Assembly: GCF_002205675.1 (NCBI RefSeq)
Contig: NZ_NISK01000002.1
Location: forward strand, 891,076-955,075
DNA from: Sphingopyxis bauzanensis
GTDB taxonomy: Bacteria; Pseudomonadota; Alphaproteobacteria; Sphingomonadales; Sphingomonadaceae
Direction of reading: 5' to 3'
Length of the DNA: 64,000 nt
The notes under the pieces were generated by a model, which worked only from the letters and a program-made list of their open reading frames with translations, had not been told where the DNA came from and made no database searches. Position 1 is the first letter of the stretch, and the number at the start of each line of letters is the position of its first letter. The position numbers and the translations under genes are program-made. This document shows, one piece after another, positions 9,853 to 18,834 of the stretch.

Positions 9853-10475
9853 TCAGCATGCGATGAGGCTTGCGAGGAAGTCGTCGTCCCACGCGGCGAT
9901 TTTTCGCCTTGAGCGAAGCGAGTCTTTGTTGTTGGCCGTCGCAGAAGATTGGTTGCGATGTGATTGATGGCGGTGAAATTGGCCGGGGCGTTCTCAGTCC
10001 TGACGCGACATTCATCATCGCGAAAAACCATGTCCAGAACCCAGTGCAAGCTATTTTCCACGGCCCAATGACTGCGCACGATCGAACCCAGCCTGTCGGC
10101 CGGCAGTTCGAGCGAGCTGATGTAATAGCGGGTCTCGCGCTCGGTCTTGCTGCCGATTTCTCGGGTGCTATCGATGATGACGATGGACTTCAGCGCCGGC
10201 CACTGATGGCGTTTCTGGCGCCACTCAACGTCATGGATGACAGTGGTGGCCCGGGTTTCGATCCGGCCGTGATCGCCGTCTACGGACTCATGCTGACTGA
10301 TCATTGTGTCCGCGTAATCCCTGGCTTTCTGCTCGGCGACGAACAATCTGACGTCCTCCTGCAGCGCGCTTTGGTTGCCTTTGAGCGCCAGGACATAGTC
10401 GGCTTTCTGGTCAATGATCTGCCTGGCTATCGCACGTTGGCGTCCCATGGCATCGATGGTCACGATGGGCGGCGG
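9853..10475 (-). pseudogene. ISAs1-family transposase remnant (5' truncated, frameshifted)
   Basis: The minus frame begins abruptly at IVTIDAMGRQRAIARQII and continues through DYVLALKGNQ and RSHWAVENSLHWVLDMVFRDD, all diagnostic of the DDE domain of ISAs1 transposases. Roughly 150 N-terminal residues are absent. After HIATNLLRR the frame slips by one base: the reading-frame product runs on to 9825, but the family-like C-terminus (NKDSLRSRRKIAAWDDDFLASLIAC then TGA) continues in another frame to 9853. The gene is dead. Inverted terminal repeats were not found. Confidence 0.85.
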
Positions 10476-10590
10476 CGCTGAGCACGAGGGAGACGATAAT
10501 TGTTACGGCCGAGCGGCTGTTCGCGCTCCATGGCTTGGAGGGCGTCTCGCGCCCGTTTCTTCCTGTCCTCTGGGTCGCAGATATCCAGGT
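10476..10590 (-). other. Short stretch between Fic gene and transposase remnant with a coding-like fragment
   Basis: One minus-strand frame reads RLNLDICDPEDRKKRARDAL and onward through about 40 residues without a start of its own. It may be the torn end of another gene left by the rearrangement that truncated the transposase. It could not be assigned. Confidence 0.25.
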
Positions 10591-12156
10591 TCAGGCGAGG
10601 ATATCTGGAGGCCTGCTAGCTCCGATTGAAGTCCAATAATCTGAGGGCGCAGCTATTCCGTTGCGCATGACGACTTCCAATGCCGGGTTTGGCATCGATA
10701 GCCGGGCGTTCCGACTGTCCTCGCAGAATCCATATGATCGTGCCCAGCCGTCGATCGCCTGATCAATCGTGCTTGCGGAGCAAGCCGCAGTAACTTTTTG
10801 GCAGAATTCCAGTGACCTCACGAATATCGATGGATCGTCGCGCCGCGATAGCGCTCGCAAAGCGTCGAAGTAGTCGCTGCGAAATACGGTGGGAATGATG
10901 ATCCGTGACAAGCCCGCAGCGAGTAGCTCCTTTGTCATCATGATCCGGCTGATGCGGCCGTTCCCATCATTGAACGGATGCACGTCGACCAGGAGAAAAT
11001 GGACTACTAGAGCGCGGGAAAACGGGTCGGTGATCGAACGAAGGACGTTCACTCCTTCCCGCAAGGTTCCGCGGACCAGGTCGGGATGGACAAAGGCCGT
11101 GTTGCCGGCCTGATTGGGCTTCGTCTTTAATACGCCAGGTTGAATACCGGGCCGTTGAGTCATCAGATTCCGATGGCGTTCCTGCACTTCGTCTATGAAG
11201 GTGTCCGCATCCGTTGCAATGGCGGACCGCTGTCCGAGTTCGACGAGTTGAAGATATGTGCCAAGGACATCGTGCCCGTCTGCAGGCCGGTTCTCGGGAA
11301 TCCGGCCTTCGAACACGATTTCCACCGCTTCGCCAATTGCGAACTCCGTTCCCTCAATGAAATTCGAGAAGTAAGCTTCCATGAAGGCCCCTGCCCGCCC
11401 TCGCTCCGGCGATATGTCTGGATTTGGAATGATCAACGGCGCTCGCGTTTGCAGGAATTCGACGAGCTTGACGACGCGTCCAATGCAGCCCGGGTCGATA
11501 GGCGACCCGTCAACGCGGGCTTGGCCCTGTGAAGTGAGTGCCTTGCCCTCGCGGGTTTGCATCAACATGCTGATCATCGCGTCGAGAGCATCAAACTCCT
11601 TCTCGCGGCCGATCAATGGCGCAATTGCACGGGCGTTGTCCCGGATCACATTGAGGTGGCTGACCCCGTGAGTTGTGCATAAGCTATCCAGACGCTTCTC
11701 GACGACGTCCGGACCAAGGGTCCGAGCTGGGCCGGTTCGCGCGCGCGATGGTGTCATATTATCGAGTAGACGCCGTGCTTCGCTAGCGAGATGGGTTCCC
11801 AGAAAAGGGATGTCCTCCGCGACCGGACCAGCGCCTTGACGAATGCCGATCTCCAAGCCGGGGAGTTTGATTTTGGCGCGGCTGCGGGGAGCGCTCATGA
11901 ACAGGATGGGCACATGGTCTGGGGTGTCTCGGAACGGCCGCGCTTCAATTCCGGAGCGATCCGTAACGACGCCATCAGGCACAAGGTGGGCGGCGATCTT
12001 GGTCCAGTTCCGCAGGATTACCCCTTCGACCGTTTCTGTGCCGGGGTCGATATATACTCCCTGCGCCACACGTTGCAGCTTGCCGGCGGCAAGATCCCGG
12101 CGGATCTTGCGATCCGCTGCTTCGTCGCCCGTACCAGTGAAATAAATGTCCGCCAT
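10591..12156 (-). CDS. Fic-domain protein with N-terminal AbiEi-like winged-helix region
   Basis: The protein has 521 residues from the ATG at 12156. The N-terminal region (RKIRRDLAAGKLQRVAQGVYIDPG) resembles the winged helix of AbiEi/Rv2827c-type antitoxins. The central to C-terminal part is a Fic domain with the core HPFNDGNGRISR (HPFx[D/N]GNGRxxR), the AMP-transfer loop. The motif SNFIEG upstream of it fits (S/T)xxxE(G/N), the inhibitory motif of class II Fic proteins. It would transfer AMP (or another nucleotide) to a target and be auto-inhibited. The frame upstream of 12156 runs into repeat DNA and is not counted. Target and role are unknown; a phage-defence or toxin-antitoxin function is inference. 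Confidence 0.82.
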   Translation of the reverse strand: MADIYFTGTGDEAADRKIRRDLAAGKLQRVAQGVYIDPGTETVEGVILRNWTKIAAHLVPDGVVTDRSGIEARPFRDTPDHVPILFMSAPRSRAKIKLPGLEIGIRQGAGPVAEDIPFLGTHLASEARRLLDNMTPSRARTGPARTLGPDVVEKRLDSLCTTHGVSHLNVIRDNARAIAPLIGREKEFDALDAMISMLMQTREGKALTSQGQARVDGSPIDPGCIGRVVKLVEFLQTRAPLIIPNPDISPERGRAGAFMEAYFSNFIEGTEFAIGEAVEIVFEGRIPENRPADGHDVLGTYLQLVELGQRSAIATDADTFIDEVQERHRNLMTQRPGIQPGVLKTKPNQAGNTAFVHPDLVRGTLREGVNVLRSITDPFSRALVVHFLLVDVHPFNDGNGRISRIMMTKELLAAGLSRIIIPTVFRSDYFDALRALSRRDDPSIFVRSLEFCQKVTAACSASTIDQAIDGWARSYGFCEDSRNARLSMPNPALEVVMRNGIAAPSDYWTSIGASRPPDILA

Positions 12157-12183
12157 TGCCGCCTTGGGTTTGCTCTGGTTGCC

Positions 12184-12311
12184 AAAATGTCCGCCAGGGT
12201 CGCGTAAGAGTGCAATCTGTCCGCTACGGTCGCATAGGCCACTATCACATAAACACCGCGACAGGAACAAAAATGTCCGCCAGGATCGCGTAAGGTGCCA
12301 ATCTGTCCGCT
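12184..12311. repeat. Two near-identical 42-base direct repeats upstream of the Fic gene
   Basis: Units at 12184-12225 and 12270-12311 both begin AAAATGTCCGCCAGG and end CAATCTGTCCGCT, with only a few differences. A shorter related motif (AAATGTCCGCCA) spans the Fic start at 12144-12155. Multiple direct repeats of this kind resemble the terminal repeats of IS21-family elements. No istA or istB gene is present, so this would be a remnant. It fills most of the 343-base gap between the Fic gene and the helicase gene. Confidence 0.6.
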
Positions 12312-12499
12312 CAAATTGCTTAAAGCCATCTTTGCTGCGGCTGGCGACCTCAGCTCATCCGGCAAATAAGAATGACGTACGGGTGGTCAGTACGCCGCCA
12401 TGTCCATTGCCAGTCAAGTGACGGGTTGTCGCAGTCATGACGAGTGCGTTCGCCACCGCTGTGAGCAATCGCCAAGCGACTCCGCCTTCCAAGCGTCAA

Positions 12500-15400
12500 T
12501 CAAGCGGGACGGAAGACCCGAACAACACCAGCACGATTGCCGGCGGTTCGCAGCTCGAAGTCACTTCGAAAGAGTCGTGAGCCGGAGGGTGTTTGGGCTT
12601 TGGACACGGCCAGTTCGAAGCCTGCGGGGTCCAGCCAGCGCGTATCATCTCCATCCCTCACAGCGACGACGGCATAGCGGCGGTTTCTGCCGTCGGTGCC
12701 GGTCAATCGCGCGTCGATCGATTCCTGCTCCGGAGCATCCGGTTCGTGCCGAGCCAGGCTGGTTTGCCACTGCTGAAAATGCTGCGGATCGATCCGATCT
12801 TCTGCGACGACGTCATCTATTTCGTCGTCGAGCCAGGTTTCAAACGCCGGGCGGCGTTGGGCCGCGGCCTCCCTCGTCTGGGCGAGCCCTTGCGAAAGAC
12901 AGAATGCGACGAAAGGATCATGGGTGCCCCAGCGCAGAAGCTCGCGAGCCCAGAAGCCGAACCACGGCAGGCCGGCCGTCTGCTTCCATTCACCCAGCAT
13001 TGGCGTGGTCGTCGCATCGGGCGCGCCGTCCGACCATGCCTTAGCTACGACGGCGCCGACCGCGACGCCCAGCCGATATTCGAGATTGTCCGCAACGAAG
13101 CGCTGCCAGACACGAAGATCATCCGCCTCGGGGGCCCTTGCACCAGGCTCAGCCATCCACCAACCGAGGACGTCATTCCATTGGTCAAGAATGGCCTGAT
13201 CGCCAATCGTTGCCCGGACACGAAAGCCGAACCCCTTGTCACCCTCGAGCAGGTTGCCAATCGCTTCGAAGATATCGATCCGATCTTTCGCGGAGAGGTC
13301 GCCATACTCGGTCGCATCGGCCAACAAAGCGCGAATTTTCTCAGCCACCGCCTCAAATCGCCGACCGATCACCGGCGTGAACCCGTAGTGATAGAGCCGG
13401 AGACGCTCATCCGCGTCGGGATAGAGGTGTTCGACGATCCCGGCGCCACGCCGGATGAAGGCGGATTCGAGCCAATCTTCCTGCTCGCGAGCCACCGCGG
13501 TAAAGGTTCTTGCCCACAACTCGCGCATCTCCGCCTCGGCGCGCGCGCGATCCATCGGCGCGGCGCTGCCCTCCTCGCTCTCGGCAATCGCAGTCAGCAA
13601 GACCGAGTCGAGTTCATCCATGGCATCTGCGATGCGCGCTCTCGCGCCGGTCGCGCCAGCACCGGCGTCTGCGCTTACGTCACCCGGCGCCGTCTTTTCC
13701 AGCCAATCCATAAAAGCGTCGGGCGTAATGCCAAGCACATCTCGCGCCTTCTCCCAGATCCGGTTGAGAAGCAGCGCGAGGGGGCTTTCTGCACCGCCGA
13801 GTTCCTGTTCCTCGGCTAGGAGCTGTTGTCTCAGCTTGTCATATTCATCCGCCCATTCACGCAATTGCCGTTGCTGCGTCGGGCGCGGGCCATTGGCGGT
13901 AGTGGACGGACGTAGAGGCAGGGCGACGAGAGTCATGCCCTCGATCCCGCGCGAAGCCCCGGGTCGCCCTGCCCGCCCGGCAAGGTTTCGAAATTCCGCA
14001 GTCGTATAAGGGATGACGACCGGTTCTTCTTCGACGGGATCCCAGGACCGACGCTTGAGCGAGGTCAAGAAAATCAGATCAAATGGAAGATTGACCCCTT
14101 CGGTTAGCGTCGCGGTCGCCACCGTGATGGGGCAGATTTTCTTGTCGATCATCTCCACCATGAGGCGGCGCAAGCGCTGCGGCATTTGCCCATGGCTTGT
14201 GGCGATACCCCGTTCGAGCAGAAAGAGTTCGAATGAATCCGGACCGCAATAATCGCGGCAAGCCGCGCATGCTTCTTCAAACCGCTCGCCCAGACGCGCT
14301 CCGGGCGGCTCGAAATCGACGATTGCGTCCCACGCATCCAGCTCGAGGGCTTCCTTGAACCATCGCATCGTCTGCTCCGGCTCCTGCGCTACCGAAATCA
14401 AGATGCGCTGGTCTTCTCGCGCCAGATGCAAGGCGGTCCAGAGCACAGTGAGCGAATTGAAGCGGTTGAGGCTGTTGCGCCATTGTGACGGCAGCTGTGG
14501 CATCGCCTCGTAGCGCAAGGGCAAATATACGGGATTTTCCTGACCCTTTAGGTACAGGGGTTTGCCGTTCATCAGGTCGAGCAGAATTTGTCCCGATGTG
14601 CCGGGCGAGGTTTCCAGAACGCCGATGACCTGACGCGTACTGCGATATCGCACGCCGACCGCATCGGCATCGGGATCGCCTTCGATCCAGCGCGCCACGG
14701 GGCCCGAGGCACCACCCGCAACGGCCGTCAACGCGATCCGTGTGACATCGGGTCGCCGAGCCAAGATGCGCGATACGAGGTTTTCCAGGCGAAGAGAGCG
14801 GTTGCTGTGATCCGAAAAGCTGACGGCCGTCGCTTCGTTGGCCTCGGGTACGACCTGATGGGCTTCGTCAATGATGAGCAGGGTCAGCCGCGTGAGCAGG
14901 ATGCTGCCAAGATACCGAAGCAGCGCGTCGGCCTTCTCGACGGTCACGATCAGGACCACGGGCTCCTCGCTGGTCAGCCACACGTCCGTGATGCCCCAGT
15001 CGGCACCGCCGTAGAGACCGGTGACGATGACGTCGCCGCGCAACTCCGAGCTGAGCTTGGCCTCGACCTCGCCGGCCAGTGCGCGGGACGGCACGATGTA
15101 GAGCGCAAGCGGTCCGAGACCGTCGTCGTGGTCGCGCAGCAACAGTTCCTTGATGAGCGCGAGGTTTGCGACGAGCGTTTTGCCTGATCCGGTAGGTGTA
15201 CATAGGGCAAAGCTCGAGGTGTGCAGAAGGCGCTCGATGCCGTGGAGCTGCGAAGTCCACAAGATGCCCCGCCCCCGGCTAAATTGGTCGCGCGCGTACC
15301 GAAGAAGGCGCCCCGAGCGCTCCGGGCGCAACGCTGCTAGCCGGCGCATCGGATTGAAGATCGATGCGCTCGCATAGCGATCGGCGACCTGCCGCATCAG

Positions 15401-16129
15401 CGAGATCACCAGCGCGGCATCGTGGCTGAACATCCGGTGGGCGAGTTCATCGAGGGCATGGAGCTTTTCGAGCGCCCGGGCGAGCCGCACGTCATCCCCG
15501 CGGCGAATGCTGTCGGCGATCAGCCCGACACAGCGGACCAGCTCAACGGTGACTGCCCACATAACGCCCGGCGCTTCGTCGCCGCCACGCATCGCTGCGA
15601 GGATCGCGCTGTCGGCGTCGGTCGATGTGAGGTCCGGGTGCCGACGCCAGAATCGCCCTGCGCGGCGGACCGCATCGTCGAGGTCGGCGCGAAGGAAGCT
15701 CGCGTAGAGCCGCACGCCGTCATGCTCACTCTCGACCTGATCGAGCAATCCCGCGGCCATTGCGGGGAGGCCACCGAGTTGATACGCGCCCGCTGCCAAC
15801 AGCTCGATCGGAACGATGTGACGTGTGCCGTCCTCGGCCCGAGACAGCCATTCGAGAATTTCGCCGGTACGCCGGTAGCAGTCGATTGCTCGCGGCGATT
15901 CCGCGCCTTCGATGACGCTGAAGATATGGGCGGCGTGCAAAAGCCGGCGCGCGTCATTAAGTTGCCCGGCGGACTCGTGCTCCGCCCAGGCGATCGTCGG
16001 CACCTGCCACGTCGACTGCAAGCAGCGAACATAGGCGCGTGCCTGTGGCCGCGTCAGCGCGTTCTCGATCGCAAGTGATTGGCGGACCTGCTCGGCCAGG
16101 GCCAGTCGTTCCTCGTCGCGCGCCGCCAT
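12500..16129 (-). CDS. Large superfamily 2 helicase, HamB-like
   Basis: The protein has about 1209 residues. Roughly 300 N-terminal residues of unknown fold precede a superfamily 2 helicase core: Walker A CTPTGSGKTLVANLA, DEAH box LLIIDEAHQVVPE, motif III ALTAVAG, motif V TATLTEGVNLPFDLIFL and motif VI EFRNLAGRAGRPGA, in the Ski2/Hel308 style. A 500-residue C-terminal region has no motif I recognise. I chose the ATG at 16129, which overlaps the stop of the upstream nuclease-like gene (TAATG). With that partner it looks like Hachiman (HamA nuclease with HamB helicase), an anti-phage system whose helicase senses damaged or single-stranded DNA. The length is greater than I recall for typical HamB. 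Confidence 0.75.
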   Translation of the reverse strand: MAARDEERLALAEQVRQSLAIENALTRPQARAYVRCLQSTWQVPTIAWAEHESAGQLNDARRLLHAAHIFSVIEGAESPRAIDCYRRTGEILEWLSRAEDGTRHIVPIELLAAGAYQLGGLPAMAAGLLDQVESEHDGVRLYASFLRADLDDAVRRAGRFWRRHPDLTSTDADSAILAAMRGGDEAPGVMWAVTVELVRCVGLIADSIRRGDDVRLARALEKLHALDELAHRMFSHDAALVISLMRQVADRYASASIFNPMRRLAALRPERSGRLLRYARDQFSRGRGILWTSQLHGIERLLHTSSFALCTPTGSGKTLVANLALIKELLLRDHDDGLGPLALYIVPSRALAGEVEAKLSSELRGDVIVTGLYGGADWGITDVWLTSEEPVVLIVTVEKADALLRYLGSILLTRLTLLIIDEAHQVVPEANEATAVSFSDHSNRSLRLENLVSRILARRPDVTRIALTAVAGGASGPVARWIEGDPDADAVGVRYRSTRQVIGVLETSPGTSGQILLDLMNGKPLYLKGQENPVYLPLRYEAMPQLPSQWRNSLNRFNSLTVLWTALHLAREDQRILISVAQEPEQTMRWFKEALELDAWDAIVDFEPPGARLGERFEEACAACRDYCGPDSFELFLLERGIATSHGQMPQRLRRLMVEMIDKKICPITVATATLTEGVNLPFDLIFLTSLKRRSWDPVEEEPVVIPYTTAEFRNLAGRAGRPGASRGIEGMTLVALPLRPSTTANGPRPTQQRQLREWADEYDKLRQQLLAEEQELGGAESPLALLLNRIWEKARDVLGITPDAFMDWLEKTAPGDVSADAGAGATGARARIADAMDELDSVLLTAIAESEEGSAAPMDRARAEAEMRELWARTFTAVAREQEDWLESAFIRRGAGIVEHLYPDADERLRLYHYGFTPVIGRRFEAVAEKIRALLADATEYGDLSAKDRIDIFEAIGNLLEGDKGFGFRVRATIGDQAILDQWNDVLGWWMAEPGARAPEADDLRVWQRFVADNLEYRLGVAVGAVVAKAWSDGAPDATTTPMLGEWKQTAGLPWFGFWARELLRWGTHDPFVAFCLSQGLAQTREAAAQRRPAFETWLDDEIDDVVAEDRIDPQHFQQWQTSLARHEPDAPEQESIDARLTGTDGRNRRYAVVAVRDGDDTRWLDPAGFELAVSKAQTPSGSRLFRSDFELRTAGNRAGVVRVFRPA

Positions 16130-17082
16130 TACGGCGTGCTCCACAGGGAGGCGTAGAGCGCGTCGATCAGGACATCCCCTCTTTCAAGAATGACCTCGAC
16201 GATTTGCAGGTCGCGGCCCGCCCGATATTCCGAGGGCGGCTGTTCCCAGGCGATCAAAGGATCCGCCCTCTCGCGTTTGGCGGCGCCGTTGCCGCAGATG
16301 ATCACAAGGTCCGTACGCTCGGGCGGGGGGCCCAGGTTGAGAACCGCGCGGTCGATCGACAGGATGATATCGGCATGTCCTTCCCGGTCGCGCTGCTCGA
16401 GAACGAACTGCAGTTGGCGAAGGCCATGCGGTATCGCGGTGTCGCGATTGAGTTCATACCAGATGCCCTTGCCCGTATGCGCCAATACACCCGTCTCTTC
16501 ATTCCGAACCTTCGGGCCGAGGAGCAAGGCCGCCACCGTGGACTCTGTCAGGCTTTTGCGCCATTTGGCCTCACCCGCGATGACCCTGACGACCTCGCGG
16601 TCGTTGTTGAGCGAAATCGCGACGAAATCGGTGCCGTGGCGACCATAGATTTCCCGGACTCGCTCCGGGTCGTAACGGAGTGCCCAGAGATATTTCTCGA
16701 CGTCGTCATGTTCGCGGAACAGGAAGATCGGCACTTGCCAGACATGGCCCCCGACAAATTCATCCTGATAGGCTTCGGTGACCAATCCAGCCATGGCCTC
16801 GCCGAAAAGCCCGCGGAGCGCTTTTGTCGGCAGGCAGCTGGGATAATTAACCGTCGTCGTCGCGGCTGAGTCGGGATGGAGGCTGATCCCGATCTTGCGG
16901 TGGAAATGCTCGCGCGCGTCGAGATGAGCCGATTCAAAATAGGGCCGCAACGCACTCAGCAGTGTATCATCACTCTCCGCCTGTTGCTCCAGCAGAAGGT
17001 GTCCGTAATTGCCGCCCTCGACCGTTCCATACGCCTTGAGCCAACTGGCCAGCGCTGCCTTCGGGGGTGGACAATCATGCAC
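16129..17082 (-). CDS. HamA-like (DUF1837-like) nuclease-fold protein
   Basis: This 317-residue protein has a central segment that fits a PD-(D/E)xK-type active site: Asp152 in TDFVAI, then GEAKW with Glu171 and Lys173. This is the arrangement reported for HamA of Hachiman and related DUF1837 proteins. It starts at a GTG overlapping the end of abiEii by eight bases; no in-frame ATG lies nearby. It abuts the helicase gene through TAATG. Predicted role: DNA degradation when released by the helicase partner. The DUF assignment rests on motif and context, not on a search. Confidence 0.62.
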   Translation of the reverse strand: MHDCPPPKAALASWLKAYGTVEGGNYGHLLLEQQAESDDTLLSALRPYFESAHLDAREHFHRKIGISLHPDSAATTTVNYPSCLPTKALRGLFGEAMAGLVTEAYQDEFVGGHVWQVPIFLFREHDDVEKYLWALRYDPERVREIYGRHGTDFVAISLNNDREVVRVIAGEAKWRKSLTESTVAALLLGPKVRNEETGVLAHTGKGIWYELNRDTAIPHGLRQLQFVLEQRDREGHADIILSIDRAVLNLGPPPERTDLVIICGNGAAKRERADPLIAWEQPPSEYRAGRDLQIVEVILERGDVLIDALYASLWSTP

Positions 17083-17947
17083 CGGCAGGTCCGCCGGCCA
17101 TTGCAGCGAGCTTTTCCACCTTGGCGTCGAAGAAACGCTCGCTCCACAAATCGACCGACTTGAGATCGGCTGGACGAAGGAAGCGCGCGACGTCGGCCGC
17201 CGCCTCCTTCCAGTCGATGTGCCGGATCGCGGCGAACAGCGCTTCTTTCAGCCAAGGCATATCGACAGCGATACCCTGGTCGCCGGCCCAAGGGCCCGCC
17301 TGAAGCAAAGCGTTGCGCAGAAGCGCGAGGTTGGGCGCCACGCCGCGCGAGATGTACCAGGAGAAGTCGAACCAGTCGCGACCCTTGAGGAACCCGCGAC
17401 AAAGCAGCGCATGGATTTTGAGGGCAAAATTGGACGCAAGGTCCTGGTGTCGGACTTCATAGTCAGCCGGAAAATCGAGATATGTCGTCGCCTCGCCAGA
17501 CCCCAGTGGTGGATTGACGTCGATCTCCAGCTTGATGCGAACGGTCTTGGGACGGCCGGTGCCAGCGAACGAAAGATCCAGCTGGCTGGCGATGGAATCG
17601 TTTTTGAGCAGCGCTTGACGGACAGCCTTGTCCATTCCCGGCCGGGCCTGGGCGTCGAGCTTCAGACCGAATTGGCCGACCACGTCGGTCAATGCGTTCA
17701 GATACGGCGTCCAATCGAATTCAGGGTCCGGCGCGCGCAGCAGAAAGTCGAGATCTTCCGAAAAGCGCGGCAAGCCATGAAGGATGCGGAGGCTCGTACC
17801 ACCCTGGAAAAGCGCGACGTCGAAGAAGTCTGCCCGCCAGAGCGCATAGAGCGCAATTTCCTGGAGGATTTCCTTGACGGCATTTTCCTCCTCGAGCGCA
17901 TTCTCCGCACCATATTGCCGCAGCTTTTCCTTGATGATGTTAATCAT
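17075..17947 (-). CDS. abiEii: AbiEii-type nucleotidyltransferase toxin
   Basis: This 290-residue protein of the AbiEii/AbiGii family has the nucleotidyltransferase motif GGTSLRILHGLPRFSEDLDF (the GS...DxD signature), and further family residues around DLASNFALKIHALL. AbiEii toxins act with AbiEi in type IV toxin-antitoxin systems and abort phage infection; related enzymes modify tRNA 3' ends. Its start overlaps the abiEi stop by eight bases. Confidence 0.9.
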   Translation of the reverse strand: MINIIKEKLRQYGAENALEEENAVKEILQEIALYALWRADFFDVALFQGGTSLRILHGLPRFSEDLDFLLRAPDPEFDWTPYLNALTDVVGQFGLKLDAQARPGMDKAVRQALLKNDSIASQLDLSFAGTGRPKTVRIKLEIDVNPPLGSGEATTYLDFPADYEVRHQDLASNFALKIHALLCRGFLKGRDWFDFSWYISRGVAPNLALLRNALLQAGPWAGDQGIAVDMPWLKEALFAAIRHIDWKEAAADVARFLRPADLKSVDLWSERFFDAKVEKLAAMAGGPAGA

Positions 17948-18617
17948 TCGCTAGCCGTTCCGGAGGTTTTTTCGTCACTGCGTTTTCGAGCGCCGCCAGG
18001 AATTCCCGGACTGCCTTGTGCTTGTAGACCGGCTTCAATGCCGCGAAGTCTTTCGGCGTGAGCGCCAACAGCAGTTCCTCGTCGAGACGCATGCCGCGGA
18101 CAAGCCATTCGATGCCCGACCATCGCTCCTTCCGCAAGGCGACAAGATCCATCAGCGCCCGAAGCGGCTGGGCAATGAAGGCTGACGTCTTTTCGAAGGA
18201 AACACGGTCGATCGCCGTCAAAAAATGATAATCCTCGATTGCTAGCGGATGAAAGCTGAACGTACCGAAGGCGGACGTTTCGAAGCGCATCGTCTTGCGG
18301 CCCGGCGAGACGCTTGCCGTTACAAAGACGGCTTCAGGAATCCATCCGTGGTATGCCAAGGCGCTTTCGAACGAAATATAACTGCCGGCGACGAGGCCCT
18401 GAGCAATGGTAAAAGGATGGATGGAATTGCTGCGATATCGCTGGCCGAGGACGTAAGCGCCACGCTTCAGACGAATGAGCGATCCATCTCGCAAGGCCCG
18501 GTTGACCACGCCATAACGGCGCGCGTCACTGCCGCCGAGAAATTCGCCGAGCTGTCGCTCGCTGAAGACGCGATTGGCGATCCCTGTGGTTGAAAGCTGT
18601 TGAGCCAAGGCGGACAT
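17940..18617 (-). CDS. abiEi: AbiEi-family antitoxin/repressor
   Basis: This 225-residue protein begins MSALAQQL. It has an N-terminal winged helix (FSERQLGEFLGGSDARRYGVVNRALRDGSLIRLKRGAYVLG), and the SYISFESALAYHGWIPE block of AbiEi C-terminal domains. AbiEi proteins repress their own operon and neutralise AbiEii. The ATG at 18617 is chosen over a TTG at 18653 because a palindromic operator lies at 18630-18648, just upstream of the ATG. It is first in a run of four genes with overlaps. Confidence 0.9.
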   Translation of the reverse strand: MSALAQQLSTTGIANRVFSERQLGEFLGGSDARRYGVVNRALRDGSLIRLKRGAYVLGQRYRSNSIHPFTIAQGLVAGSYISFESALAYHGWIPEAVFVTASVSPGRKTMRFETSAFGTFSFHPLAIEDYHFLTAIDRVSFEKTSAFIAQPLRALMDLVALRKERWSGIEWLVRGMRLDEELLLALTPKDFAALKPVYKHKAVREFLAALENAVTKKPPERLAND

Positions 18618-18629
18618 ATAATTCCAGAT

Positions 18630-18648
18630 ACTTCCAAAATATGGAAGT
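18630..18648. promoter_or_regulatory. Palindrome upstream of abiEi, probable autorepressor site
   Basis: The arms ACTTCCA (18630-18636) and TGGAAGT (18642-18648) are separated by AAATA. It sits 12 bases upstream of the chosen abiEi start. AbiEi proteins are known to bind inverted repeats at their own promoter, so this is a likely operator. Confidence 0.55.
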
Positions 18649-18757
18649 TTCAAGAATTTCTTGCAGCGGCGCTGCTGGTCGACCTGTCAGAAACGCGCGC
18701 AAGTCCTGCTGTCGCGTCGTCGCGTCGGGCCTTTCCCTTAAGAAACAAGCGGGCGGC

Positions 18758-18817
18758 GTCATATTGAAAAATGTCGCCCAAATATCCTCTTGGTATATCT
18801 ATCTCACAAATTCCAAT
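18758..18817. repeat. 60-base AT-rich tail element, copy A
   Basis: This segment matches 21170-21229 at 54 of 60 bases; the first 20 and last 23 bases are identical. It follows the 3' end of the degenerate gene copy on the minus strand, 17 bases after its stop, at the same distance as in the intact copy. The larger repeat runs from about 18736 to 19055. Confidence 0.8.
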
Positions 18818-18834
18818 ATTCTGAGCCGCGATGG

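Noticed and set aside
12593..13819. Plus-strand frame of about 400 residues opposite the helicase
   Set aside because: Antisense to the helicase C-terminal part; no motifs.
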